Of a stretch of DNA of 64,000 nt, positions 1-7,849 are shown piece after piece. This DNA is from Arenimonas caeni. Lineage in GTDB: Bacteria; Pseudomonadota; Gammaproteobacteria; Xanthomonadales; Xanthomonadaceae. The position numbers and the translations under genes were made by a program. A model generated the notes under the pieces. It was not told where the DNA came from and searched no databases. It worked only from the letters and a program-made list of their open reading frames with translations. The stretch covers positions 62,001-126,000 of the forward strand of contig NZ_KZ679090.1 in NCBI RefSeq assembly GCF_003024235.1, in the 5' to 3' direction. Numbering within the stretch: the first letter of the stretch is position 1; each line of letters begins with the position of its first letter.

Positions 1-171
1 GGCTTCCTGAGCGGTGCCTACGAGGAACTGGAGGAGGACATCCCGGCCGTCGTTGAGGAGTTCTACCCGGAGGCCACCGCGGGCGACGCTTCAGCAGAAC
101 CTCGGCAGGCGAGCCCCGTGAACCTCACGGGCCGGCTGCAGGAAAAGGTCGCCCGGATCGGGGCGGGATAA
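1..171 (+). CDS. C-terminal fragment of an unidentified protein
   Basis: An open frame enters from the left edge in frame 1 and stops at TAA 169-171. The 56 visible residues are acidic in the first half (several EE pairs) and basic at the end (LQEKVARIGAG). No domain is recognisable. The stop lies 18 nt before the next gene, which has its own Shine-Dalgarno, so the two are probably co-transcribed. Its place beside RadC, relaxase and AlpA-type genes suggests a mobile-element gene, but function cannot be assigned from this fragment. Confidence 0.55.
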   Translation, partial: GFLSGAYEELEEDIPAVVEEFYPEATAGDASAEPRQASPVNLTGRLQEKVARIGAG

Positions 172-189
172 GCAACCAAGGAGAAGGCA

Positions 190-387
190 ATGATGTTTCG
201 ACTGATTGGCGGCGCCGTGGTCTACGGCTTCGCCCTGTACGGCGTGGCCGCGTTCCTGGACCGCCCGAGGGTGAAGGTGTTCCTCGCCCAGGGCAGGCAG
301 GGGCGTGGCACCCGCGGAGAAACGCATGAGACGCGCCAGGACGCGTCTTCGGAAGAGTCTGCGACCAGCTCCGCGACCGGCGACTGA
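190..387 (+). CDS. small single-span membrane protein, unknown function
   Basis: A 65-residue product starts at ATG 190, preceded by AAGGAGAAGGCA, a strong Shine-Dalgarno at good spacing. Residues 4-22 are hydrophobic and look like one N-terminal membrane segment or uncleaved signal anchor. The rest is a polar tail rich in R, E, S and T. It follows the preceding partial gene closely and is followed by a UUCG-loop terminator. The family is not recognised; small membrane proteins of this kind are common in conjugative or mobilisable elements. Real on the basis of RBS and spacing, function unknown. Confidence 0.5.
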   Translation: MMFRLIGGAVVYGFALYGVAAFLDRPRVKVFLAQGRQGRGTRGETHETRQDASSEESATSSATGD

Positions 388-445
388 CGCGCTCATACAG
401 GCGCGTGTACAGGCCTGTCAGGGGCCGTGCGATGCATGACACAAC

Positions 446-470
446 AGGGGCGCTTCGGCGCCCCTTTCTA
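446..470 (+). terminator. UUCG-loop intrinsic terminator
   Basis: An 8-bp perfect stem, AGGGGCGC/GCGCCCCT, closes a TTCG tetraloop (454-457) and is followed by TTTCT. It lies between the small membrane protein gene and the radC start at 490, so it probably ends the upstream transcript. Confidence 0.6.
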
Positions 471-489
471 CTCACAGGGAGACAAGCAC

Positions 490-993
490 ATGTCCATTGA
501 CTGCAACAACCGCACGGCGCTGTTTGTGCGGGGCGGACGCAGCCGTTACTCACCTGCTTCGCCTGAGCAGATCGTGGAGGCGGCACGACGGGTCATCGAC
601 CAGAGGGTGCCGGCGGGTACACCGTTCAAGGATCCCGAGATTGCCCGGACGTTCTTCCGGGACAAGCTGGCCGGCCTTGAGCGTGAGGTCTTCGCCGCAG
701 CATTCCTCGACACCCGTCACCGACTGATCGAGTACGTGGAACTGTTCCACGGGACCATCGATGGCGCTGAGGTGCATCCGAGGGAGGTGGTGAAGAAGGC
801 CATCGCGTGCAATGCGGCTGCGGTGCTGTTCAGTCACAACCATCCGTCGGGGGAAGTGGAGCCGTCGCCTGCTGACCGGGCGGTTACCGCGCGCCTGAAA
901 CAGGCGCTGGTACTGGTTGATGTCAGGGTACTAGACCACGTCATCGTGGGTGGCAATGACACGCTGAGCATGGCGTCTCGCGGACTTCTTTGA
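490..993 (+). CDS. RadC-family JAB-domain protein
   Basis: A 167-residue protein consists of the JAB/MPN-like domain of RadC. The metal motif H116-N-H118-P-S-G with D129 downstream, and an upstream conserved Glu near residue 66, are all present, so the metallo-site is intact. It lacks the N-terminal helix-hairpin-helix part of chromosomal RadC (about 220 residues), as is usual for the short RadC proteins on plasmids and integrative elements. The start at 490 is chosen because AGGGAGACAAGCAC precedes it; the upstream in-frame ATG at 427 would read through the terminator at 446-470. The biochemical role of element-borne RadC proteins is unsettled; proteolytic or antirestriction-linked roles have been suggested. 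Confidence 0.85.
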   Translation: MSIDCNNRTALFVRGGRSRYSPASPEQIVEAARRVIDQRVPAGTPFKDPEIARTFFRDKLAGLEREVFAAAFLDTRHRLIEYVELFHGTIDGAEVHPREVVKKAIACNAAAVLFSHNHPSGEVEPSPADRAVTARLKQALVLVDVRVLDHVIVGGNDTLSMASRGLL

Positions 994-1012
994 CTGGTCG
1001 GGAGCCAGTCCT

Positions 1013-1038
1013 CGCATTAGGGGTTCGCCCCTAATGCG
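1013..1038. terminator. 11-bp stem with TTCG loop downstream of radC
   Basis: CGCATTAGGGG pairs perfectly with CCCCTAATGCG around a TTCG loop, 20 nt after the radC stop. The T-run (1058-1065) is about 20 nt further on, so this is either a terminator with a displaced U-tract or an mRNA-stabilising hairpin. Confidence 0.5.
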
Positions 1039-1244
1039 GGGCGATAGCTGTGGGTACTTTTTTTTCGTTGAAACCATTGGGAGATGCTTTTCTGGGCGGC
1101 TTCATGCACGACACAGCAGCTCACCGTCCTATCCGCCCTAGGGTCGAACACCTCCTTGCAACTCGGCCCTGATGTCGAGCGCGTGCTTCAGGAAGAGGAG
1201 TGTGTTGTCAGTGAACTATCGATCACAGGAGTGAAACCCTGTGT

Positions 1245-1252
1245 AAAAAAAT
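1245..1252. repeat. Left copy of the 8-bp IS target duplication
   Basis: AAAAAAAT directly abuts the left terminal repeat of the ISL3-type element and is identical to the 8 bp on the other side at 2565-2572. Confidence 0.88.
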
Positions 1253-2564
1253 GGTTCTTCACCCAAGTCCGGGGAATGCCGCCCGAATCTTCAGGAAGAA
1301 GTAGGCGTCGTCCCGGTAGCCGTAGGCCACCCGCTTGATGACCTTGATCTTGTTGTTGATGCCTTCGACCAGGTTGGTGCCCAAGGGCCAGCGGCAGTGG
1401 GCCAGGATGCCGGCCAGGTAGGGCTCGATGCGGCGAACGAAGGCCCGCAGTGGCTCCAGCCCACTGCGCAGGGCCCGGCGTTTCCAGCTTTTCCAGGCTT
1501 TCCTGGCCCAGGCTTCGGATCGGTAGTCCCAGAGCGCTTTGAGGTCATCCTTGAGCAGGTAGGTCGTCAACAGCGCCTTGTTGGCCGCCAGCAGTTCCTC
1601 CAGCCGCACGACCTGATCCCGCGGCACGTTTTCACGGTTACGCAGCAGCAGCCAGCGCGACGTCTTCACCACCCGCCGGGCTGGCTTGTCGCCCCTGAGT
1701 CGGTTGGCTTCATCCACCCGCACCCGGTCGATCACCTCGCGGCCGTACTTGGCCACGACGTGGAACAGGTCGTAGACCACCTCGGCGTTCGGGCAGTGCG
1801 CCCGCACTTCCAGGTCAAAAGCCGTGCTCATGTCCATGGCCACGGCCCGGATCTGGGCACAGCGATCAGGACCAAGGAGTTCAAAGAAAGGCCGAATGTC
1901 GGCCCTGGACCGACCCCGCCCCACCCACAGCACCCGCTTGCGCTCGGGATCAACGATCACCGTGGCATAGCGGTGGCCCTTTTGAATGGCGAACTCGTCC
2001 ATGGCCAGCAACCGCACCCCGTCCAGATCCGGCGGGCCCAGCGTGCGTTCCAGGTGCCGGAAATCGATCGCCTTGACCGTCTTCCAGTCCAGCCCGAACC
2101 ACCGGGCCGCGTGCCGAACCGACGTCCCGGCGCACAGCCGGGCCACGCTCTCGGCCAAGCGCCGGGTCACCCGGGCATGGGGGTCGAGCCACTCAAGCCG
2201 CTCCAGCCGTGGCCCGCAGCGCGGGCAGGCCAGGCGCAGACGCGGCACCACCAACTCCACCGTGTGCTCGAACAGCGGCAGGTCCCGGACCCGGCGCACG
2301 GTCTGGTCGTGAATGGCCGCCACCGGCTGGTCACAGCCTGAGCACCGGCGCTGCGCGCCCTCGTCGGGGACCAGCTCCAGCACGACCCAAGACTGGCCGC
2401 TCCGCTGCTCCTGACGCCAATCATCCACGCGATAACCCACCCAGCCACCCAGCTGGGCAATACAATCCCCGTCGGCCACGGCCGACCCCCGGTTTGTTGT
2501 CTAGACAACTACAAACTACCCGGGTCGGCCGTGTGCCACTCTCCCCTCAGTTGGGAGAAGAACC
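1253..2564 (-). mobile_element. Complete ISL3-family insertion sequence with 8-bp target duplication
   Basis: The 1312-bp element is bounded by imperfect terminal inverted repeats that begin GGTTCTTCACCCAAGT on the left and, read inward from the right end, GGTTCTTCTCCCAACT. The same 8 bp, AAAAAAAT, flanks it at 1245-1252 and 2565-2572. ISL3-family elements are known for 8-bp target duplications. It holds one full-length transposase gene. The perfect duplication and intact gene suggest a recent, possibly still active, insertion into an A-run between radC and the relaxase gene. Confidence 0.93.
1259..2479 (-). CDS. ISL3-family transposase
   Basis: A 406-residue DDE transposase of typical ISL3 length. 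The N-terminal zinc-finger region shows C46-x2-C49 and a later CPRCG pair. A helix-turn-helix region follows (VKAIDFRHL). The catalytic part includes DEFAIQKGHRYA around residue 160, the AVAMDMSTAF and YDLFHVV segments, and the C-terminal GTNLVEGINNKIK with the catalytic Glu. No frameshift or stop interrupts it. The start is a GTG at 2479. The stop codon lies inside the left terminal inverted repeat, as is common in compact IS elements. Confidence 0.93.
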   Translation of the reverse strand: MADGDCIAQLGGWVGYRVDDWRQEQRSGQSWVVLELVPDEGAQRRCSGCDQPVAAIHDQTVRRVRDLPLFEHTVELVVPRLRLACPRCGPRLERLEWLDPHARVTRRLAESVARLCAGTSVRHAARWFGLDWKTVKAIDFRHLERTLGPPDLDGVRLLAMDEFAIQKGHRYATVIVDPERKRVLWVGRGRSRADIRPFFELLGPDRCAQIRAVAMDMSTAFDLEVRAHCPNAEVVYDLFHVVAKYGREVIDRVRVDEANRLRGDKPARRVVKTSRWLLLRNRENVPRDQVVRLEELLAANKALLTTYLLKDDLKALWDYRSEAWARKAWKSWKRRALRSGLEPLRAFVRRIEPYLAGILAHCRWPLGTNLVEGINNKIKVIKRVAYGYRDDAYFFLKIRAAFPGLG

Positions 2565-2572
2565 AAAAAAAT
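2565..2572. repeat. Right copy of the 8-bp IS target duplication
   Basis: AAAAAAAT directly follows the right terminal repeat of the ISL3-type element, matching 1245-1252. Confidence 0.88.
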
Positions 2573-2727
2573 ACGGGAAGAGCACTACCTTGTGAGTGAA
2601 GTGTTGGTGGTCGAGTAGGAAGGGTGGTTTGAGTAGGAGGATTCTCTCTCTTTATAGGGGGGGGGTGGCTCTACGCGCACTTACCGTTTCCTCACACGTG
2701 ACGCATCTACTCGCTCATAACCAGTCG

Positions 2728-2754
2728 AAGGTCGATGGCCAACCCATCGACCTT
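2728..2754. other. Candidate oriT hairpin upstream of relaxase
   Basis: An 11-bp perfect inverted repeat, AAGGTCGATGG/CCATCGACCTT, with a 5-nt loop (CCAAC) lies 35 bp upstream of the relaxase start. Relaxase genes of mobilisable elements commonly sit next to an oriT with such a hairpin beside the nick site. No nick sequence is recognised, so this is inference from position and structure. Confidence 0.45.
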
Positions 2755-2789
2755 TGTAATTTCTTAGTTCGGGAAAGGGTAGTGCTCAG

Positions 2790-3566
2790 ATGGCCAGCTT
2801 TCACTTCGAAATCAAGTCAGGAAAAAAGGGGCGTGCCACTGGGCACGCGGATTACATCACTAGGCAAGGTGTCCACAGGAAGCACGGCGACCTGCTGTTC
2901 TCCGGCAGCGGGAACATGCCCTCGTTCGCACAGGACAGTCCGAAATCGTTCTGGCCGCCAGCGGATCGGTTTGAGCGCGCCAATGCCGCGGTTTACAGGG
3001 AGTACATCATCGCCTTGCCGCGAGGCTTGACGGTGGATCAGCTGCGCGCTTTGGTGGACGACATGATCCCAGGGTTGGTAGGGGATAGGCCGTACCAGTA
3101 CGCATTGCACTCGCCAGAGTCATCGATTGACGGCGGAGAGAACCCGCACCTCCACCTGATGTACTCGGATCGTGCTCCGGACGGCATTGATCGTTCACCG
3201 CAGCAGTACTTTGCAAGATACAACCCTGATCACCCAGAGAAGGGGGGTTGCAAGAAGCTGAGCGGTGGACGTAATCGAATACAGCTTCGTGACGAGGTGA
3301 TCGCGAAGCGTCGCCATGTGGCAAACGTCCAGAACGCGCATCTGGCGCTTAATGGAAGGAGTGACTTCGTGGACCACCGATCCCTGCAAGAGCAGGGGGT
3401 GGACCGAGCCCCGGAGCGCCACCTTGGGCCGGCCAGGATCAGCGGTATGTCAGAGGACGATGTGCGGCAGCTCAGGGAGGCTCGGGTGAGCCGGGAGACG
3501 CCGGACCCCTCGGCCACTTCCGGCCTCGGGTTGACGCTGGGGGATTGCGTAACGACATCCGGATGA
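2790..3566 (+). CDS. Short MobA/MobL-type relaxase
   Basis: A 258-residue protein with the features of MobA/MobL (MOBQ-like) relaxases. The N-terminal strand (FHFEIKSGKKG) is followed by HADYITR with Tyr22 as a candidate nucleophile. The metal-binding ENPHLHLMYSDR (H120, H122) and the downstream DGIDRSP, YNPDHPEKGG and LSGGRNRIQLRD segments follow. The C-terminal DHRSLQEQGVDR-x-PERHLGP block is also typical. It ends soon after this block, so no primase or helicase extension is present. It would nick oriT and pilot the element's DNA through a helper conjugation system, since no type IV secretion genes are visible here. ATG 2790 has a weak AAAGGG upstream. Confidence 0.75.
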   Translation: MASFHFEIKSGKKGRATGHADYITRQGVHRKHGDLLFSGSGNMPSFAQDSPKSFWPPADRFERANAAVYREYIIALPRGLTVDQLRALVDDMIPGLVGDRPYQYALHSPESSIDGGENPHLHLMYSDRAPDGIDRSPQQYFARYNPDHPEKGGCKKLSGGRNRIQLRDEVIAKRRHVANVQNAHLALNGRSDFVDHRSLQEQGVDRAPERHLGPARISGMSEDDVRQLREARVSRETPDPSATSGLGLTLGDCVTTSG

Positions 3567-3584
3567 GCTGTTCTTGACGATGGA

Positions 3585-3622
3585 CCCCCCGAAATCCGCT
3601 AGCTCTAGCGGATTTCGGAGGG
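3585..3622. terminator. Bidirectional hairpin between convergent genes
   Basis: A 14-bp perfect inverted repeat (CCGAAATCCGCTAG/CTAGCGGATTTCGG, centre CT), continuing after one mismatch into C-run/G-run pairing, lies exactly between the relaxase stop (3566) and the stop of the leftward ATPase gene (3634). This position suits a shared terminator. Confidence 0.5.
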
Positions 3623-3633
3623 GGGGGTAGGCA

Positions 3634-4950
3634 TCAGACGCCGGGGTAAACCGGGCGCAATGACCTAAGGACGATGTGCTCGCCGCCTCCCGACCTAACC
3701 CTCTGGATTCGCCCTTGGGCCTCCAGCACGTCCAACAGCGGCTCATACACCCTCGGGTCGCGCAGCGAGTTCGGGCCTACCTGGCCAATCAGGCTCTTCG
3801 GAAAGCGGCCCGTGGTGGGCGGCACGGCGTTTCGAAAACGGCGGTCAATCCAGCCGTTCAGCAGCTCGACTCTAGAGATCATGCTTCCCTCCGAGCCGAG
3901 GTTTGCCATGTAGTGCCAGGAGAACATCTCCACCAGAACGATGGCGGCCCAGAATGTCGAGGGGCTGACTGGACCTTGGAAGCCCTCGAACACGTGCAGC
4001 AGCACGGCGATCCGTACGGCGTTCTCCGCAAGCTTGAGGGCATGCTCCGGCTCGGATTCGAAGTGCCCATGTTCGTACGTCAGCTGGATCCGGCCCTTAG
4101 CGTACGACACCCGCAGTTCCTCCGCCTCGGCGCTCAGGGGCGGAGCCAGGCGCTCAAAGTCCTCCGTGTCTGCCGCCCAGATGCCTTTCTCCAGCAGGGA
4201 GATAAGGCGGGCCATGAATGCGGCCTTCTCCGGTAACGAACCCTGCACCCCGCGAACCAGATCCTCCGAGGGGGTGGGTGGCGTCGCCACCACGAGGAAC
4301 CGGGCTAGAAAGCCTGACGTCTTCAAGGCGCGTCCGTAACGGCTCATCACCTCATCAAGCAGCCCTGGGTGGATCAGGGCCAGGGTCGTCAGGCGCGCGT
4401 TCCGAAGCGACACGTTGCCATGCTTGATGGTGCTGCTCCTGATGGGTTCGCCAGACCACGCGTTATTGAGCGCGCTGGAATCTCTTCTCAAGACGCTCTC
4501 CATCAACTGCTTTGCCTCGTAGGAGAGCAGGAAACTAGTGGGAAGTGCCTTCATCGACTGGTACAAGGCAGCGGGCGTTACCTTGTTGAAGATGAACGCT
4601 CGCCCCCGGAAGAGGTCCGTTCGTGACGCCTCGAAGTCTTCGATCGCCTTTAGGAAGTACTCGGCGAAGGAGGATTTTCCTCCCGACGAGTTGCCAACCC
4701 CCAGCATGTACAGCGAGACCGGTCGACGACCTTGGGGGGTCACCATGTCGACCTGGCTCTGCAGGGCAACCGACAGCGCGCCAAGTGCACTGAAGTAGCC
4801 TAGCTCCATCGGCCACCGTGTCGCGGCGTGAAACTCAGTGACTGCGGCTTGGAAAAGAGGCAAAGGCAGGCGGCCCGGCTCCACCGGCAGGTTGTTCGGT
4901 CCTGTGAACAGGAAGGATCTCGGAGGGTCTCTAAACTTGGGGTTGATCAT
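3634..4950 (-). CDS. DUF3987-like P-loop protein of a mobile element
   Basis: A 438-residue protein. A P-loop-like GVGNSSGGKSS lies about residues 85-95 and is followed by AEYFLKAIEDFE. Later segments (LLSYEAKQLMESV, RNARLTTLALIHPGLLDEVM) resemble the DUF3987 family, ATPase-like proteins found next to primases or replicating in place of them on plasmids and integrative elements. A C-terminal winged-helix-like part (RVYEPLLDVLEAQGRI) closes it. It overlaps the upstream gene by 4 nt (ATGA-type), so it is translationally coupled. Probable role in element replication or maintenance; family assignment is by motif reading only. Confidence 0.6.
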   Translation of the reverse strand: MINPKFRDPPRSFLFTGPNNLPVEPGRLPLPLFQAAVTEFHAATRWPMELGYFSALGALSVALQSQVDMVTPQGRRPVSLYMLGVGNSSGGKSSFAEYFLKAIEDFEASRTDLFRGRAFIFNKVTPAALYQSMKALPTSFLLSYEAKQLMESVLRRDSSALNNAWSGEPIRSSTIKHGNVSLRNARLTTLALIHPGLLDEVMSRYGRALKTSGFLARFLVVATPPTPSEDLVRGVQGSLPEKAAFMARLISLLEKGIWAADTEDFERLAPPLSAEAEELRVSYAKGRIQLTYEHGHFESEPEHALKLAENAVRIAVLLHVFEGFQGPVSPSTFWAAIVLVEMFSWHYMANLGSEGSMISRVELLNGWIDRRFRNAVPPTTGRFPKSLIGQVGPNSLRDPRVYEPLLDVLEAQGRIQRVRSGGGEHIVLRSLRPVYPGV

Positions 4951-5372
4951 GCGCGATCCTCCCCCAGTTCATCCTGGGTGAGCCCCGGAAAGCTCGCAGC
5001 TGAAACGGGCAGGTCACCTCGTTGGAGGGCACTCGCGCCTTGGAGCGGCGACTTGGCTGCCTTCGTGGCGCCGCGGGTAGTCAACGAGGTGCCGGAGGTG
5101 TCGCAGGGCGGCTCGCCGGAGTACTTCCGGAGCAACTCCTTGAAACGCGTAGGACTGAGCTTGACACCGTGGTTGGCCAGAACGGCAAGGATGTCGCGCT
5201 GGGTGACCTTCTCGGCGATCAGTCGCTGAATGTCCGGGTACAACCCCGCAAACGCTTGTTCCTTGCCGTGGGTCGGCTTGGGCTTGAGCAGGAGCAGCTG
5301 TTCGCGGATGGAATCGATCGGGGAAATCGGAGTGGTCGCTTTACGGGTGTTCCCGGGGGTGGTGTTGGTCAT
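4947..5372 (-). CDS. Element-borne small protein of unknown function
   Basis: A 141-residue protein starting at ATG 5372, preceded by AAGGAGACCGGCC (strong Shine-Dalgarno), which argues against the longer open frame to 5540. The central part (PDIQRLIAEKVTQRDILAVLANHGVKL followed by TRFKELLRKY, written here as two pieces) reads like a helix-turn-helix segment similar to plasmid-borne putative DNA-binding proteins. Both ends are low-complexity, rich in T, P and S. It lies between the AlpA-type regulator and the DUF3987-like gene and overlaps the latter. Function unknown; a DNA-binding accessory role is a guess. Confidence 0.5.
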   Translation of the reverse strand: MTNTTPGNTRKATTPISPIDSIREQLLLLKPKPTHGKEQAFAGLYPDIQRLIAEKVTQRDILAVLANHGVKLSPTRFKELLRKYSGEPPCDTSGTSLTTRGATKAAKSPLQGASALQRGDLPVSAASFPGLTQDELGEDRA

Positions 5373-5383
5373 GGCCGGTCTCC

Positions 5384-5704
5384 TTAGGCGACGGCCCGGG
5401 CAAGGGACTTCGCCTCGAGGTAGGCGATGACCTCCCAGGCCCACCAGACCGACGGAGAGCGACGGGACTTGCCCAACTTGAACGGCCTCGGAGCTTCCGG
5501 ATCGAAGCTGGGGTCGTTCGGGTTCAGCCGGGCGTACCACGCGCTGCGGCTCAGTCCCGACAGGTAAAGGACCTCAGGCAAGCGAAGGCCCCGGCGAAGG
5601 CTCAGGTCGCTAATCGAGGACAGGTGCGCGACGGGACCAGCGGACTCCTTGCGGGCTTCCGAGAGTCGGCTGTGGGACGCATTGGAAATGTTCGTGGTGA
5701 TCAT
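5384..5704 (-). CDS. AlpA-family DNA-binding regulator / excisionase-like
   Basis: A 106-residue protein. The C-terminal two thirds match the AlpA/MerR-like winged-helix fold: LRLPEVLYLSGLSRSAWYARL, then a basic wing (FKLGKSRRSPSVWWAWEV) and the closing helix AYLEAKS. AlpA proteins act as regulators or excisionases for integrated elements. The start at 5704 follows AAAGGAAAGCAC. It is the first gene of a leftward operon with the unknown protein and the DUF3987-like gene, with a 12-nt gap to the next. Confidence 0.8.
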   Translation of the reverse strand: MITTNISNASHSRLSEARKESAGPVAHLSSISDLSLRRGLRLPEVLYLSGLSRSAWYARLNPNDPSFDPEAPRPFKLGKSRRSPSVWWAWEVIAYLEAKSLARAVA

Positions 5705-5829
5705 GTGCTTTCCTTTCGATGGCCTGCCGGCGTCATTGCCGGCAGTGATCGGAAAGCTACGGACGGTGGCGGACGAGCGAATCAGCCCCCGGCGGGAGCT
5801 GTTGACGACTTAACCGGGATATGGCTGGG

Positions 5830-6774
5830 TCAAGAGTCTGGCTCGGGATCCGCCTTGGAGACGCGAGTCGTCAGCGTAAAGCCATCGGCACGCACACTGA
5901 TGATCTCCAATGAGGGCGCAGCGCTAGGCTCCGGACCTTCAGGCTCACCGGGGTGATGCGCTTTCGGGAGTGGTTCGGCCCGATCTTTGCCCGCCTTGCG
6001 CTGGCTGAATTGTGCGAACCGTCGCGAGATCTCGGGGTACGGCCCGTTGGGCAGAGCCCAGTCGCGCGTCAAGGCTTCGATGCGCTGCAGGGCTTGGAAC
6101 CGCCGTTCACTATTTGGCAAAGCTTTGTCGATCTTCGCCTTGTCTGCATACTCGAATAGAAACTCCTCTATCTCTCCTTCCTTGTCACATATCCGCTGGT
6201 AAACCATCTCTCGCGCCTCGGCGATGCTTCTTGGGTTCCGATTCTTTGCGACCCAATCAAGTGCGCCGAGAACCATGCCGCGTGCAACCTCCGTCACTTC
6301 AGCATTCTTCTCGGCGCGCTTTCGCGCTTGGGCCATTAGCTCGGATTCCGTCGAGTTCAATCCAAGGTGGTAGTAAGCAATGGCAATCAAGTGCCATGCT
6401 CGATCCGGGATCGGCGACGTCAATGAACGCTCGGCCTCTTGAAGGTAGATTGCCGAGATCAATAGCCCTTTGAAGGGAAAGGACGATGAATCCTTCCAGC
6501 CGCGGGGGATTGTGCTGCCCATGATGATGGAGACACGCAAGTGTTCGGCCCACGAGAGAGCTGGCGACGGCTCCTGCAAATCAAGCAGCTCCTTCGCGAG
6601 GTCCCACAGCTCGGGTACATCGTAGTCCATAGCGCATTGATCCCAGAGTGCCATCGCGCTACCGATGAGCGTTTCTGGATCAACCGCTCGTTGGCCTAGC
6701 TGCTCGTAGATAAAGTACGACGCGGGCTCATCGACACGCTTGCCTTCTGTGATGCTCAAATCTCTTGTCTCCAA
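5830..6774 (-). CDS. Unrecognised cytoplasmic protein, 314 residues
   Basis: The product is mostly helical in appearance (LWDLAKELLDLQ, AWHLIAIAYYHLGL, repeated Ala/Glu-rich stretches), reminiscent of TPR-like repeats, with no signal peptide or membrane segment. The C-terminal 60 residues are rich in P, E and K and are probably disordered. It sits upstream of and in the same orientation as the AlpA operon, with a 125-nt gap. Codon use is closer to the AT-richer neighbours than to the chromosome. No family recognised. Confidence 0.55.
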   Translation of the reverse strand: METRDLSITEGKRVDEPASYFIYEQLGQRAVDPETLIGSAMALWDQCAMDYDVPELWDLAKELLDLQEPSPALSWAEHLRVSIIMGSTIPRGWKDSSSFPFKGLLISAIYLQEAERSLTSPIPDRAWHLIAIAYYHLGLNSTESELMAQARKRAEKNAEVTEVARGMVLGALDWVAKNRNPRSIAEAREMVYQRICDKEGEIEEFLFEYADKAKIDKALPNSERRFQALQRIEALTRDWALPNGPYPEISRRFAQFSQRKAGKDRAEPLPKAHHPGEPEGPEPSAAPSLEIISVRADGFTLTTRVSKADPEPDS

Positions 6775-7849
6775 GGGTTCGATTACGCAGCAAGAATAAT
6801 GGCGTCTTGTACTTGGCCAGCACTCAGCAGGCTAATTAAGCTACTGGAAAATAGGTCCGAGTAACCGAGTTGAATCAAAGAAATGCTCTTCGTGTAGCAA
6901 GGAGTAGATTGTGGGCGATTGAGCGAATTCTCTGAGCAATAATAAACGACGCACCTTCTGATTCACGCCCCACGCGCAATTGAATAGCGATACCGATACC
7001 GTCTCAACTTCAATTCATCCCCTATCGTCGAAATGACCGGCATGAGGCCCGGACTATACGGCTGCGAAATGACCTGGACTCAGGATGGGCCGGGAGCTCA
7101 GGTGTTTGCGGAGACATCCGAATCCATCCGCATCACCTGCATTATTTGCCAGCGGTCGCTGAAGCAGCAGTCCGCCATTGCCTTCGCCCCTTTCTATGGC
7201 CGAGGGTGGTCGCCTCTTCTCGACGGGATAAAAACCTCAGCTCTTCAAATGCGACTTCTAGCAGGAAATTCCGAGTGCTCAATGGTGTGCACGGTGACTT
7301 CAGTGGCTACCGCGGCCACAGAATCCGGCACCTGGTAGCGAATGGCGGTCTCATTGGAAGATCCAAAATTCCTAGAGGCTTGGTGCGGCAAAGCCGCAAT
7401 TGCGTGGCTCCCAGTGACGCGGCACTCAGGTGCCTGCCCGGATACGCCGAGCAGTTAAGCGCTGGAGGGAGCTTGGGGCGCCCCTGGAAACTGGCTGCGC
7501 ATGCGGCTGGCACTGTCGACTGCTTGTAGGAGAGCGACTGGTTGGTACCTTCCTGACCTTAATGCCCTGATCCCTAATCGTCTCGTTGGCAGGCATTCAA
7601 GCGACTTAGGCGCTCTCAGGAGCATTGGATATCCCTCTACGCTCCCGTTCTTGCGCGAGACGCCCGCGACATTGCTCGACCCAGCCAAAAACAGGGAGTG
7701 GTCAAGGGAGCTTCATCACGTTCGACTGGTGCAGGCCGGATTGATCGGGTCCTTATGCAAGTGGTACCCTCGACCGCGGCGTATGCCGCGCTACGTGCTC
7801 AGGGCGAAGAAAGGTGTGCGGCAATTGCCATGGCAAGCGAGGGGCTCAC
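6775..7849. other. 1.07-kb stretch without a supported gene
   Basis: This AT-richer stretch separates the mobilisation genes from the methyltransferase gene. Open frames at 7033-7338 and 7501-7875 exist but have no convincing Shine-Dalgarno, no recognisable domain and poor codon structure. No tRNA, array or long inverted repeat was seen. It may hold the promoter of the methyltransferase gene or degraded mobile-element sequence. Confidence 0.5.

Noticed and set aside
1084-1338. 84-codon frame running into the left IS end
   Set aside because: It crosses the insertion boundary at 1253, has no ribosome-binding site and no family resemblance, so it is a chance frame.
2596-3030. 144-codon frame overlapping the relaxase start
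   Set aside because: No recognisable domain, overlaps the candidate oriT hairpin and the relaxase coding region in another frame.
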